A stretch of DNA of 64,000 bases from Siphonodentalium dalli (GCA_032622095.1 CP136066.1:109887319-109951318), one strand, 5' to 3'. Shown: positions 1 through 11,299, counted from the stretch's first letter. Notes: generated from the letters alone by a model not told the origin. Translations and numbers: made by a program.

Positions 1-597
1 TAAACTTCAGCTTATAAGCTTTGAGAAAAATGTTGATAGAATTTGCCCACCTAAATGGTACCATGCTCGGTCCTGGCTCATGGACTAATATGCTTAAAGA
101 CATATTATGGACTTGTTATGGACTTTTTCGGGTGCGAGAAATTGATAAGTTAGTGCTCAGGCACTTTGCCAACCTGGAGAATGTTATCATTCTACTAACA
201 TCACTGAAAATTTCCAAAGAAATCTACCACACCACTTCATAGAGAACATCGTCTGAACTACCCCAAATTGTAAATATTTACATCTCGATTCGGGGCGCAA
301 CTATCGGCTATAATTAAACAAAAATGATTTCGCCATCGAGAGTCATTGCATTTAACTAATATATAAGAATGACGTTGTGTATCATCCATTTGAATTAATA
401 TTCGTAACAAATAACTACTTTGAGAAAGATTATTCTTAATTTCTATTTGATCACTCTGCCCGGTGTCTGTCGGAGTGTTTCACATCACTTTAATCAAGGA
501 AGACTGTTCAGAAAAACTGTATTTCAAGACCACCAAACAACTTTCCTTTTTAGGGCCACCACATCTTTCCAAAGATGTACTTCTTCCATTTTGCTAT

Positions 598-868
598 CAA
601 AGACCGAAAAATGTCGTTAAACTAGAGATCCAAATACCCCCCTAAGGGCCCCTGTATCTTGAGATATTAAAGACCGAAAATGTCGTTAAACTATAAAGAC
701 CGAAAAATGTCGTTAAACTAGAGATCCAAATACCCCCCTATATCTTGAGATATTATAAAGACCGAAAAATGTCATTAAACTACAAAGACCGAAAAATGTC
801 GTTAAACTAGAGATCCAAACATCACTACCCCCTCTTTTTTGAGACATTAAAGAACGAAATATGTCGTT
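598..868 (+). repeat. Irregular tandem repeat with an AAAGACCGAAAAATGTCG core
   Basis: Six copies of a roughly 26-bp core begin near 599, 669, 695, 757, 784 and 849. Some copies are followed by a second module (gagatccaaa, a C run, then ttgagatatt). The last core is diverged (aaagaacgaaatatgtcg). The same array lies in the opposite orientation at about 40836-41107 in the other inverted-repeat arm, so it predates that duplication. Short open frames across it are by-products of the repeat. Confidence 0.8.
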
Positions 869-1136
869 ACACCATTAATACATAATTTGTGTTTATGAAA
901 GTCTGGCACCCATTAGCAGTTTGTTTTCAGTACATTTTAATATTCATTGGAACGTAAACAATTATTCTCTGACAGAAATCATGTTAATATCGCCTTTCGT
1001 TACTGGTTTCCTCGACTCAAATATTTCTTACTGCTCAATACTTATAATTAAAAAAAATGTTCTGTGTTTTCTGTCACTTCTTAATAGCATTCTGTATTCT
1101 GCTATTGAAAAGAAAAAAAGTTGCAGTATACCGTAA

Positions 1137-1626
1137 AGGTACGGAAGGCCTTGGTGGGTATCCTGTGAACATATTTCCACCTGTCAAAAACCGCTACAAA
1201 CGAAAAAAATATTCAAATATAGACAGACTTTGTTAATATACAAATGAGAAATATCTCATAAACAGTATGTTATTGTCGTAAATTTGACGATTGTTATGTA
1301 AACAAAGCATAAAAAGTTACTTTCCGGGTGTTTCTTTATATTATGATGGTAAACATAAAGAGCGTTCTTTGTTGCTCAATTCCTTATTTGGAAATAATAA
1401 AGAGCGTTTATACCATTTGTGTGTGATTAGCCAGTAGCATTGTGCTGCCTTCTATAACACAATCAGACTCTTGTTTAGGTAAAATGTAGTAGGTCTTTAT
1501 GTAAGCATGATGTTTAAGCGATAGTGATCGTATATTTGAACCAAAATGTATGCGTTTTAATATTTTTCTGTTTACGGTGTTTGGAACAAATATGAATATT
1601 TTCGACAACTAAGCCCTCTCGTTCCT
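1137..1626 (+). mobile_element. TTAA-flanked MITE family A, copy A1
   Basis: A 490-bp non-coding element that starts AGGTACGGAAGGCC and ends in the complement of AGGAACGAGAGGGC. The right flank is TTAA. The left flank is GTAA, one base off a perfect duplication. It has the same length and internal order as copies A2 (20800-21856), A3 (42674-43160) and A4 (60152-60645), including two AAAGAGCG motifs at about 1358 and 1399. TTAA target preference is known for piggyBac-type and Kolobok-type DNA transposons. No transposase is present, so it must be non-autonomous. Confidence 0.8.
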
Positions 1627-2014
1627 TTAATATAATTAATATAACATCCCTCATCCAATAATCTCCAAATTGCATATCTAATTTCAATCCTAGTTACACG
1701 TCACACCGCCCCTCATCATTTGCCAATTGTACACCCTTTTTTTTGCTGCTGCAACTGCTCAATTTCTTTAAAAATTATTGAAAAAATGGCCCTCCCGCCC
1801 GCCGACATTAACCTCTGATTTTTTTTTTCGATCATCGGTCCACACCAAAATTGAGCACACGTCCCTATATAATATACCTATTTAAACCGACTATACACGG
1901 TGGTGTAATAGATCAACCGTTAATTTAACCATTTAGGGTGCATATTTCCACGTATACGTTATCACGACAAATCCCTGCTGATCTGTTACTAATGAACCAA
2001 ACAATTAACATGTC

Positions 2015-2991
2015 AGCGTAGTTGGACAGCGTACAACAAAATCGTGTTCTCCGATAACAATGGCAAAACTGATCTCATCCATCGTTCTCCCACGTGCTTT
2101 GTATGGGTGCGAATTGTTGCCTACACACAAAATGTCTGTTTTATGCACATTGGAAAGAGGATTCAGAACCTGCGTTAAAAACACACAGGCTGTTCCATCC
2201 CGGACTAGGACAAATGTTGCCCTTGGTCTTCTTGGACTCTTACCTATAGAGCGAGAGATAGACATTCGAAAACTGTGCTTCCTCGAAAACCTAGTTCACA
2301 TTCCACGTAACCATGACGTTCCACTGAGGATTTTCCTAGTGAAAACATATCAGTATATGCTGTTCGATAGACTTGCTTCCGGTTTTGTATCTGAAATATT
2401 TCCTATTCTAGAAAAATACGATCTAAAACATTACCTTCTAGAATTTTTAGACACTGGATCGTTCCCAGAGAAGGCACAGTGGAAGTTTTTAGTAAAGTCG
2501 CGGGTGTCGGACCTGTATACGAATCACTGGCAAACATCTGTATCACAAGATCATGATTTGTCGACATTCTATACGTGCCACCAGAACCCCAGAAAACCAT
2601 GGACAATCTGGCAGATACTCTCTGCCAATAGACAGTACGAGGTCCAGCTCAAACACCTTGCGCTGTTGTTGAACAAAACAACATACGTCAACAACAACTG
2701 TGTCGTTCTTGTGGACAAACTTATCCAAATGAACTGGTACACGTTCTGTTCGCATGCCAATCGATAGCGCTGCTACACTTTCGGAACATATATTGGGACA
2801 TAATTGTGAACAAATATGGAGTGAACATTTACCTCTTATTGAGCAATCTAACTGATAATCAATTTATCTCGCTGATTTTAGGGAACGAGGACACTTGCGC
2901 AGACTCGGAATTGTTTTCGGTGTATAGCAATTTTATTGTGGACACATCGACATTCCTAATGCATGCCTGCAAGTTAGTTACCGGTAACTGA
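2015..2991 (+). pseudogene. C-terminal fragment of LINE ORF2 (post-RT domain and CCHC-like zinc motif), frameshifted
   Basis: The reading frame from 2015 to about 2690 has the typical post-RT signature of non-LTR elements: a VLPRALYGCE block, a short-spaced Arg/Thr region, then LGLLPIEREIDIRKL. Near 2690 the frame must shift to continue with CRSCG ... NELVHVLFACQ, a CCHC-like zinc knuckle found at the C terminus of many LINE proteins. The shifted frame then runs to the stop ending at 2991. The reverse transcriptase core and endonuclease are absent. Without the frameshift the first frame stops at 2767. It is a broken transposon gene, not a host gene. Confidence 0.75.
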
Positions 2992-3190
2992 ATGTAGCTG
3001 TACCGTGACTGTAAATAGCTGATTAACTCCATGAGTGCACGAGGCTTCAGTACAGTGACACTTGTTGACCAAACCACAATATGTATATATTTATCATTTA
3101 TGTGTAAGACTGTACATTATTTGTATAATATCCGTATATGAACATACAATACTCTCCTCGATGGAGGCTAATAAAGAATATAGCTAACGA
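2015..3190 (+). mobile_element. 5'-truncated non-LTR retrotransposon, 3' end only (LINE-a)
   Basis: It begins exactly where the inverted-repeat arm stops and holds only the C-terminal part of a retrotransposon ORF plus a 3' UTR. The 3' end has a small hairpin (ctcctcgatggag) followed by gctaataaagaata. A very similar tail occurs at 11428-11455 and 61887-61914, which points to the same LINE lineage. 5' truncation is the usual outcome of target-primed reverse transcription. It is a dead copy. Confidence 0.75.
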
Positions 3191-3601
3191 GAACATTCAT
3201 CACCAGCAATCTGTGACTGCTTTGGACAGCCCGATTGTGCATAAGACATCGTCGGTCTGTTAGAAACAGTTACCGCTCTACCCACATATCACAAATAACG
3301 CAAATTTAAGCTTATACCGATATATGGGTTCGATTACGAAACCACCTATTATATTTTATTATGTATTTCTTGAATGTTTATTTTGTTCTCATTTACTTAT
3401 TTCTCAAGTATGCACATTTTAATTCCCATTGTAGCCTGAACATTGTGCCGAGGCACAACAACTTTAACTTTTCAAAGATACCTGAAATTAATGCTGACCT
3501 GACCATCCCAACCTCAAATGTGAACCTATGTTGGTACATATCGATTCTTGTCTTTTTTATGTACTTCTGGTATAGAATGCCGTTGTTATGTTCACATTCA
3601 A
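3191..3601 (+). other. Spacer and probable 5' leader of LINE-b
   Basis: No gene is visible. The stretch lies between the 3' end of LINE-a and the first methionine of the next element. It probably contains the 5' untranslated region of LINE-b. I could not identify the exact 5' terminus because no second copy exists in the window and no clear target duplication was found. Confidence 0.4.
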
Positions 3602-5376
3602 ATGATTGTCTTAGTATCACATAGGGCAAGAATCGGCATGTATTACTCAAGAGCTTTGAGAGGGACAAGAGAAAAACCACTAAATGGTTTGAGCACATTC
3701 AACCTTTTGTCATATCTCACGATAAGAACATTGGGGATTCCTACACATATAGCACTAGTCATAGTGTTGAAATACTACATGTTGAAATGCGATTGCATTC
3801 TGCCACGATATTATTTTAAACAGCTGGGATGTCAACTGATTCGTATGCCCGATTCTGCTTTCGAAAGATCAGTTGGAAATATTATTCAAGCCACATTTCA
3901 CACTAAACTGCGAAATGTAGGACTTAAGAGTAAATACTCACAGAGAAAAGTTTCGATATACAAATTTGTGGTACGACACGTGTCAAACATAACGAATTCG
4001 CTGAATGAAGTTGGAAGATGGGTGACTGAGGTATTATCATCTATTATAAACCGAGCATTTGACATAGAAAAGAACCCGGGTCCGACAGAAAGAAACGTAG
4101 ACAAGCAAGTATTGACCCTAATGTGTTTAAATATTCAAAGTTTGGCACCGAAAATAGATGTAATCACCGCAGAAGCCAGAAATTTTGATATTATTTCATT
4201 TACGGAAACATGGCTCTCAAATGCAAATTCCGATAACGAATTGTCAATAAGGGGATTCCATGCCCCACAAAGGAGAGACCGTCTAACGTTGGGTGGTGGT
4301 ATTGCTGTATATGTAAGGGATTCATTTCACATCAAAAGACGTACTGACCTCGAAATCCCTGATTGTGTGGCTAGAGGTATCGACCTCCACACAGAGACTT
4401 TTGCTTGGCACTTTTTATAGACCACCCAATACACCTATATGTACATGGGAAAACAATTTATACAAATCTTGAAATGGCATTGGGCGATCGTTCTAATATC
4501 CCACATATAATAATTACTGGGGATTTTAACTCAAACCAAATACCATTAGAAAGTAAACAAATTAAATATATTAAACAGCGCTTTGGCTTAACGCAAATAA
4601 TTAAACAAGCCACATACTTCACAGAAAGTACTTCTTCTCTTATAGACTTATATTTCACAAACAATCCTGATATTGTTGAATCGAATGAAATCTTAGATCC
4701 ATTCTTTTCAGATTTAACTCGGTTTCATTGTCCAATATTACTACGTATGAATTTGAAAGTTAAGAAGCCGAGTGGAACCACGAAAAGAAGGATATGGGAT
4801 TTTAATCGAGCCAATTACTCCGCAATGAATAATGCCTTTAATGCGTGGGACTTTAAGAGTGATCTCTCAGCAATTCGATCTGAAGAAATAGCAGAAGCTC
4901 TAACGAAAAAAATAACTGATATCACGAACCTTTATATACCAAACAAACAGGTAACAATTCGACAAAATGAGCCTGAATGGTTAACATGTGAACTGCGTAA
5001 ACTTATGAGACAAAGGAAACGTTTGTATAATTCGGCAAAAAAAAAAGGTACCGTCGAAGCGTGGAATAATTATAAAAAGAAAAGAAATGAAATTATAACA
5101 AAAATTAGACGTTCCAAGCAAAAGTCTCTGGAGAAAACGCAGTCAATACTGGGTAGTTGTTTCACTGAATCCTCACTCTGGTGGAAAACACTAAACCATC
5201 TAATGAAACCGGAATCTAAACCAATACCAGCCCTGAAAACAGATAAGATTGTATTAACCGGACACGATGAAAAGGCAGATTTATTAAATAACTACTTTTG
5301 TAAAATCTCTTCCATATCCGACGAAGATAAGTTAGAGTTACCCCTCTTTGATTGGCTGACGAATAAACGCCTATAG
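3602..5376 (+). pseudogene. LINE-b N-terminal extension and APE-type endonuclease, frameshifted
   Basis: From the methionine at 3602 the frame gives about 150 residues of basic, Leu/Ile-rich sequence, then the DIEKNPGP motif (4061-4084), then an endonuclease start (CLNIQSL, ETWL, GGGIAVYV). Near 4400-4460 the frame shifts twice: the expected YRPPN block sits in one frame and the ITGDFN catalytic block (4510-4530) in another. The later part (LIDLYF, a DFNRANY-type segment, Lys/Arg-rich linker, SLWWKTLNHLM) runs to a premature stop at 5376, after one more frame change. The family endonuclease nicks target DNA to prime reverse transcription. Confidence 0.8.
4061..4084 (+). other. 2A-like ribosome-skipping motif DIEKNPGP in LINE-b
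   Basis: Codons gac-ata-gaa-aag-aac-ccg-ggt-ccg encode DIEKNPGP, which fits the 2A consensus D-V/I-E-x-N-P-G-P. It lies just before the endonuclease domain. 2A-like motifs at the N terminus of non-LTR retrotransposons are known from sea urchins, molluscs, amphioxus and trypanosomes. There they separate an N-terminal peptide during translation or act in its targeting. The upstream helix-forming residues (WVTEVLSSIINRAF) are also typical of a 2A context. The element is dead, so activity today is unlikely. Confidence 0.75.
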
Positions 5377-6680
5377 ATGAAATTGAAATTACTTATGAAC
5401 GTGTACTAGAAAGTTTAAACTCAATCAAAACATCTAAAGCGGCCGGTTACGACAGTATTAGTCCTAAAGTTTAAAAAAATTGTTCTATATCGCTAGCCAA
5501 ACCACTAGCATTTGCTTTCAAGATTTTCATTGATAAATCGTACTTTCCATCAGAATGGAAAAAAGCAAACGTATGCCCAATTTTCAAAAAGGGAGATCCC
5601 AGCGATCCATCCAATTATCGACCAGTATCTTTGCTTAGTTGTCTTTCTAAGGTTTTTGAAAAATGTCTGTTCTATCATATATCAAAACACCTCCGAACTA
5701 ATAAGCTTTTAAGCGACTTACAATCAGGATTTACACCGAATGATAGCACCGTATTCCAATTAATTGATATTTATCACTATATTATCTCAGCCCTTGATGA
5801 CGGGAAGGAAATAAGGTGTGTGTTCTGCGATATAAGCAAGGCGTTTGACAAAGTTTGGCACAGGGGTCTCATTTTCAAGCTTAAAAGAATGGGTATAACA
5901 GGGACAATTTTAAAACTCTTGGAAAATTATCTCGAAAATAGACAACAAAGAGTTACAATTTCTAATTTTAATTCTCCATGGAAAGAAGTTAAAGCAGGAG
6001 TGCCTCAAGGATCCATACTCGGCCCTCTTCTCTTTCTCGTGTACGTAAACGACATAGTCGATGGAATTACATGCAACATACGTTTATTTGCTGATGATAC
6101 ATCACTTTATATTGCTATAGAAGATCCCATAATTGCTGCAGAGGTGATAAATTCAGACCTACACAAAATATTCAACTGGTCGAAAACCTGGGCAGTTAAA
6201 TTTAACCCATTGAAAACAGAATCCTTGCTTGTATCGTGGAAACAAATACCCATACACCAACCAGTATTAAATATGGCCAACGAGAGCATAGATGAGGTGG
6301 AAACACATACACATTTGGGTCTGACATTCAACCGGCAGGGGAAATGGAAAGACTATATAGAAGATATTGAAAATCGAGCGACCAAAAGAATGTACATACT
6401 GAGGAAATATAAATTTATCCTTGACAGAAGAACTTTAGAAAGAATCTAGTTGTCCTATATTCGACCTGTCTTGGAATATGCTTCCTCAGTATGGGATAAC
6501 TGTACAGGCGAAGAAGCCAATTCTTTAGAAGATATTCAATACGAAGCAGCTAGACTAGTAACCGGTGGGACTAGAAGTTGTAATAAAGACATAGTTCTCC
6601 AAGAAATTGGTTGGGACACATTATCAAAACGGAGAGAACATTCTAAACTTGTACTATATTTTAAAATGACGAAAAACTAA
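5370..6680 (+). pseudogene. LINE-b reverse transcriptase domain with in-frame stops
   Basis: One frame carries the whole RT: KTSKAAGYDSIS, a stop at 5472, CPIFKKGDPSDPSNYRPVSL, DISKAFDKVWH, GVPQGSILGPLLFLVYVNDI and the active-site FADD (6087-6098). The thumb region follows, with a second stop (TAG) at 6447 before LSYIRPVLEYASSVWD. Except for the two stops the frame is clean from 5370 to 6677, so the copy is not very old. The family enzyme copies its own RNA at a nicked chromosomal site. Confidence 0.88.
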
Positions 6681-6689
6681 CTCCCCCTT

Positions 6690-7237
6690 ACTTATACAAT
6701 GCTGTTCCGAATAAAGTATCGCGCACAAGTGGATATGACACGAGATCAGATGACCTTAGAGTACCTTTCTGCAACTCAGTTACTTATCAGAAATCCTTTC
6801 TTCCACGATCTATCAATCTATGGAACAAGTTAAAACCAGAAGCGAGGAACTGTGAAACACTCTCAGACTTTAAAGTTTTTCTGAATAGCGGTATAAAAGA
6901 ACGTCCTCGATATCTGGAATTTGCATATACGAGAGCAAGCCATATATACCATTGTCGACTAAGACTGGAATGCAGTAATTTAAATCATGATCTTCACAGC
7001 AATCACTTGAGAGATAATCCGTTATGTATATGTGGTACCGAAGAAACAGCAGAACATTTTCTTTTTTATTGTCGCAGGTTCTCTGCTGAAAGAAATAGGT
7101 GCTTCGCAGGGTTAATAACCCGACCAGGCATAGCAACCCTGCTACATGGAAGCAGCGAAGTATCACTGGAAGAGAATATAGATATATTTCTGAGGGTTCA
7201 AAAATTTATATTGTTGTGTAAACGATTCTCAAATTGA
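6690..7237 (+). pseudogene. LINE-b C-terminal domain with CxCG/HFLFYC zinc-type motif
   Basis: After the stop at 6680 the frame changes and then stays open to 7237. It reads PYLYNAVPNK, SFLPRSINLWNKL, a basic region, CICGTEETAEHFLFYC and a helical end. This order is characteristic of the C terminus of CR1-like and related LINE ORF2 proteins. It is in a different frame from the RT, so at least one indel separates them. Confidence 0.8.
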
Positions 7238-7254
7238 ACTTTACCCAAGTCGCT

Positions 7255-7325
7255 CTCCGTATAAATACGTATAAATAAGTTTAAATAAGTTTAAATAAGT
7301 ATAAATAAATACAAATAAATAAATG
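7255..7325 (+). repeat. A/T-rich 3' tail repeats of LINE-b
   Basis: Short repeats of the type tataaataag and tttaaataag follow the last stop by about 20 bases. Several LINE clades end in short tandem repeats rather than poly(A), and this is the likely 3' terminus of the element. Confidence 0.6.
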
Positions 7326-7624
7326 GTAATTCCTGCTCATACACGAAACAAGGCGAGTGTACAAAGGCCCATTATCACATAGAAGTGACTAAATATACAG
7401 CACAACTCAGAAAACTAGAAAATATCTCTTATTTCCTATTCTGTCTTCGGGCATGATAACCTAGAGTTGCTCGTAATAAGTATATACATACAATGCACCA
7501 CTCTTGTCGTATCGATCTTGAAACGTTAATTATGCTATGCTTATTGTAAACTGACCGAGTGGGGTCAATGGTCAGGTCACAAACAAACAAACAGGTAGTA
7601 ACAATTCAGTTCAACTGATGCGTG

Positions 7625-7670
7625 GACTGCCCAACAGTGACCCATTATTATGGGTTACTGTTGGACAGTC
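7625..7670. repeat. Compact hairpin, 21-bp arms with a 4-base loop
   Basis: The left arm GACTGCCCAACAGTGACCC.. pairs with a right arm that differs at two positions, both compatible with G-U pairing in RNA. The loop is TATT. It lies between LINE-b and the start of the segmental duplication, in a stretch (7326-7695) with no other recognisable feature. Confidence 0.75.
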
Positions 7671-7926
7671 TATGCCCCAGACGGCTGACAATGATAATAA
7701 TACGATAGTAAAATTTAAACAAAAACAAGATCTAACTGGGAAAAGAACATTATGAAAAAGCAATAAAGACACCACCACATGTGTATGACAAAGATGGGGA
7801 AATGGCTAATATAAGCATCACACTTTCTGCCAAATCCCATTCTCTAAAATAATTGTCTTTATGTATATTATACAACTCTTTTAATTAATGTGCATGATTT
7901 AGAGAAATAAATATGTTTACACCAAT

Positions 7927-8246
7927 GTGTATGTTTGTGGGTTTTCTCTCCATCGAATGTGTATGTCTGCGGGTTTTCTCTCCATCGAATGTGTATGTTT
8001 GCGGGTTTTCTGTCCATCGAATGTGCATGTCTGCGGGTTTTCTCTCCATCGAATGTGTATGTCTGTGGGTTTTCTCTTCATCGAATGTGTATGTCTGTGG
8101 GTTTTCTCTCCATCGAATGTGTATGTCTGCGGGTTTTCTCTCCATCGAATGTGTATGTCTGCGGGTTTTCTCTCCATCGAATGTGTATGTCTGTGGGTTT
8201 TCTCTCCACCCATTGTGTATGTCTGCGGGTTTTCTCTCCATCGAAT
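7927..8246 (+). repeat. 32-bp minisatellite, exactly 10 units
   Basis: The unit is of the form gtgtatgtctgcggg followed by ttttctctccatcgaat, and 320 bp equals ten units. Because 32 is not a multiple of 3, all frames cycle through the same peptides and several stay open on both strands. The long open frames here are therefore artefacts. The array is kept at ten units (with one extra base) in copy 2 at 57886-58206. Confidence 0.92.
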
Positions 8247-9784
8247 CAGTTCTCTCCCCATTTAATTTATTTTTCAAATTTCGTTGAATAACATAACCGC
8301 AAGCGGACATTTCTGTCGGCGCTAGCTAGTTTTTCGTAAAGAAATTGACATAATTTTGTATCTTACATTACATTTCAGAGAGACGGGGTGTAGAAAAACC
8401 CCTGAAAGGTTAAATAAAATTTCGTGACATTATTTTTTTAATTGGCTATTATGCGTGGAGCCTGATCGGCGAACACGACAGGAAATGCACACAAGAAGTA
8501 AAAAGAGCGTTTATAGACATACAATAACCCAATTTTATATATAGTATACCATGGATATAGCTATATATATAAGATTGGTGGTAATGGTACAATGTTTTTC
8601 GTTAATTTTGACACCCCTCCACAAACTCCATCCCTGACTCGGACAACACCATTTGTGTATCTATAAAATATAGTTAGTTCCCCGTGTCATATAGGATGAG
8701 TAAATATAAGTTTGAATGACATCGGTTACTGTCGCTGTGGCCGTTGGGGCACATTTAGTGTGAACCTATGTGAACCTCTTAGCAGTTCATACAATACTCA
8801 ATCTGCATTCTTTTCTTACAACTTTAACCCTCAGACCAATTGCGAATTAAGGCCTCTAGTCGCTTTGATTTGTGATTGAAAAGTATATCACTCAAAATGC
8901 TTTATGGTATTTGTAATACAATTATCAAATGAACAAACGGACTAAAGATACATAGAACGTTGCAAAGAGTATCACTACATGTATGTGCCGTTCTCTTTGT
9001 TCTTTTCTATCTCATGAAATGTGGAAATGCATTGGATACTTCTATATCAATTTGATATAATATTTGTTAAAAAAAAACTGTAAAGTCAAATTCCCAGACA
9101 TTTTTTTTTTGCCATAGTCATAACACAAGCTGCGTAGCGATTTCACTGCCAAAGTTAGCAAAACTTAGATATTTTCATTTCCCAACATATAATAAAAAAG
9201 ACACACAAACTGCATACATTTCTTAATTATAAGGACAATATATGCCAACACAAACTTACTGAATTCATATAATTAATATAAGTCGAGTCCTGTAACTTTC
9301 TGCAGCATGGACCTATAAAGAACGTTAGTCGTTATTACTCATAAAACACATCCAAACTACATTCAATTCTTAATTATATATACGGATACTATATGTTACA
9401 GAACAAGTTACTTAATTCTGAGAATTTAGAAAAGTCGGGTTCTGATTTTTATGGAGATTGGAACAACGTAGAACATTTCTCGTGTGTCTGTTCCTGATAT
9501 GGTAAAACGAAGAGCGTTTATCTCACTTCTGAGCGTAATATTATTAACAGCTGGAAAATTACTGACTTAAATTTCAGGAGATGATCATCAATTTTTCAGG
9601 CATTATAAAAATGTTCTGTTCTCTTTTGTTGCAAGGTTTTGTCAAGTGTCTGAGCATATAAAGCCATGTAGGCAGGTTTTTGTGTATATGTCGACATATC
9701 TTAGCCATCGCTTCACTGATACGTACACATAATCTGGAGATACAACCGAACCCAATCCTTTTAAAACATTTTTATGAATTTCAG
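8247..9784 (+). other. Non-coding stretch upstream of the PAN-like exon
   Basis: I see no recognisable exon or transposon here. It is A/T-rich, with two poly-T/poly-A runs near 9070-9110. An aagagcg-type motif occurs near 8503 and again near 9509, the second following a ctgatatggtaaaa string like the one inside MITE family A. A promoter or a signal-peptide exon of the PAN gene could be here, but none can be shown. Confidence 0.4.
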
Positions 9785-9830
9785 TTGTTGAGAATTTGAC
9801 AACATCTACGTGGAGCTGAAACAACAAGAA

Positions 9831-10172
9831 ATGATTTCTCCCCTGAAGTACAACAAGACATCTTTGAATTTGACTATCACTATTCGATTTCTACACATTG
9901 GATGGTACATGTACATACAATTATGTAGAGGAGCTATTGGATCATTGCCGGAGCCAGGTTGTGGCAATTGTGGGGAAATTTCGAGAGTAAATACAACAAG
10001 CATTCTCCGTTGCGAGCGGTTATGTGTTTGTTATGAGGGGTGTGTAGCTGTGGATTTTAACATCAGGAGCCGCGAATGTGTTCTACGTAATACTGACCTA
10101 TATGTTTCAACAGAATGTTCTGGACAGACTGTGTGGATGCATGCTGCTGTTCCTCTCGACAACGAAACCAAG
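9831..10172 (+). CDS. PAN/apple-like domain exon, copy 1
   Basis: The exon encodes a cysteine-rich segment with the spacing of PAN/apple-type modules: CGNCG, then LRCERLCVCYEGCVAVDFN, then SRECVLRN and ECSG. Such modules bind proteins or sugars and occur in secreted or membrane proteins. The 3' border is a good splice donor (AAG|GTAAAA) in phase 0. The 5' border is uncertain. The frame has a stop at 9789, just after a possible acceptor (aatttcag ending 9784), so either translation starts here (methionine at 9831, followed by a moderately hydrophobic segment) or a later acceptor is used. It may be the first domain of a gene ending in the IgGFc-like exon at 25260. Copy 2 at 59792-60133 encodes the same residues. 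Domain assignment is by pattern only. Confidence 0.55.
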
Positions 10173-11299
10173 GTAAAATCATTATCTTAAACAGAATCAG
10201 TTTTTATTTAAGGTCCATACCTCAAATTAAACTTTTGATTGAATTCCTAGCTAGAAATGGGGGTCCCCATCAAAATGCCGGAAGCGACAGAAAACACAAC
10301 GAGAAACGAAGGAAAAGGTAATAAACTAGGATATGACATATTACATAGTATTTTGGCAGCTACGAGCATATGCTACACTATTTTGTCAAACAAGCTGATA
10401 CCTCATGTGTATCCAAACTCACATTTGTTTGCTCTAACATTCTGACAAAAAGTCGTCAGTCGGAGGATTTTCCACGATGCGTTTACTGGTGTATTCCACG
10501 AACATTTTCTATTTTCATGTTTTTTCTCTGCTTGAACCTTGGGCTATATAGGCTCTCCCAGTAGAAACCGAAAAAAAACTTCATGAAATTTTGGTGGATT
10601 TTACCAGATGTTTGTTTCCAACAGCTAAAACAAAAAACAAAACAAAACTAGGAATATATAGGGAATTTGCCCAAACATGTAGCTATTTTTGGGCTCTCTT
10701 TGTAGAGCACAAGAAAAAGGCCAACTTCAGGAGATCCAACTTTCAGTGGAATATAATAATGTAATACTATGTAATTTCAGCGAGCGCTACGGCACCGCAA
10801 TGGATAATATAGACGTTAAAATGCATTATTATCCTTTATATATCCTTTATTTCCTCCAATGTAGGAGAGAATATATATTTGGTAGATTGTGCCTTCCTGT
10901 GTATAATTATTCTATTTCCAGATCTTTATATTTATATCTTTATATTTATATTTATATCTTTATATTTCGATAATTTTTCATGTTCCTTAATTAGTCGCAA
11001 TATTGTTATCAGTTGGTACCGCGATATCAATGATGTGACACATGTTGCTGTTCTTATCTTCGATAACTAAATCCGTTGTTTGCTCTTATAGTCATATCCG
11101 TGTGTATTGAAAATCCCACAGTACTGTCGCATTATTGTTCTCACAAACTAGCTTTGGGTCATGATCATACCAGTAATGTGCAGCAGATATATCATATGAC
11201 TTCATTGACTGGCATATTCGCCAGTGGGTATATACTTGGCCATATTCTCATCAAGTCACTATATCTTAATTTAGCCCAGAAAGTTCGTGAAATTTGTTC
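10173..11299 (+). other. Probable intron 3' of the PAN-like exon
   Basis: No convincing exon is visible. A simple-sequence patch of tttatatct repeats lies at 10920-10970. At 10187-10190 the copy-1 sequence has a single TTAA where copy 2 carries MITE A4, so this copy preserves the empty site. Confidence 0.5.

Larger units (their letters stand above)
1..2014. repeat. Left arm of long inverted repeat (partner 39691-41703)
   Basis: Read in reverse complement, this stretch matches 39691-41703 almost base for base. Paired positions sum to 41704 on the left and 41705 on the right, so one single-base indel is visible along with a few substitutions. The outer end is cut by the window edge, so the true arm may be longer. 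The inner end lies just after an acatgtca string, where a truncated LINE begins. The arm contains a piece of repeat family C (about 1-95), a short-unit tandem array and a TTAA MITE. The arms are about 37.7 kb apart. I see no gene in it. Confidence 0.9.
3361..7325 (+). mobile_element. Nearly complete non-LTR retrotransposon, Jockey/CR1/L2-type (LINE-b)
   Basis: In order this holds an N-terminal extension, a 2A-like peptide motif, an apurinic-type endonuclease, a reverse transcriptase with an FADD active site, and a C-terminal region with a CxCG ... HFLFYC zinc-type motif. It ends in a short A/T-rich tandem tail (7255-7325). The order and the block motifs match the Jockey/CR1/L2 group. At least four frameshifts and two in-frame stops (5472 and 6447) make it inactive. 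The 5' border is approximate. Confidence 0.85.

Noticed and set aside
2060-2767. A host gene of 235 codons
   Set aside because: The sequence matches the C-terminal part of LINE ORF2 and needs a frameshift to reach its zinc motif.
7885-8310. Open frames of 110-140 codons over the minisatellite (also 57844-58270)
   Set aside because: A 32-bp unit without stops keeps several frames open. The peptide is the same in each frame with a register shift, so this is not coding evidence.
10257-10445. Short open frame starting in a YY1-like context (aaaatggcgg in copy 2 near 60720)
   Set aside because: The frame is short, overlaps others and has no family motif. The possible YY1/ETS-like string is disrupted in copy 1 (aaaatgccgg).
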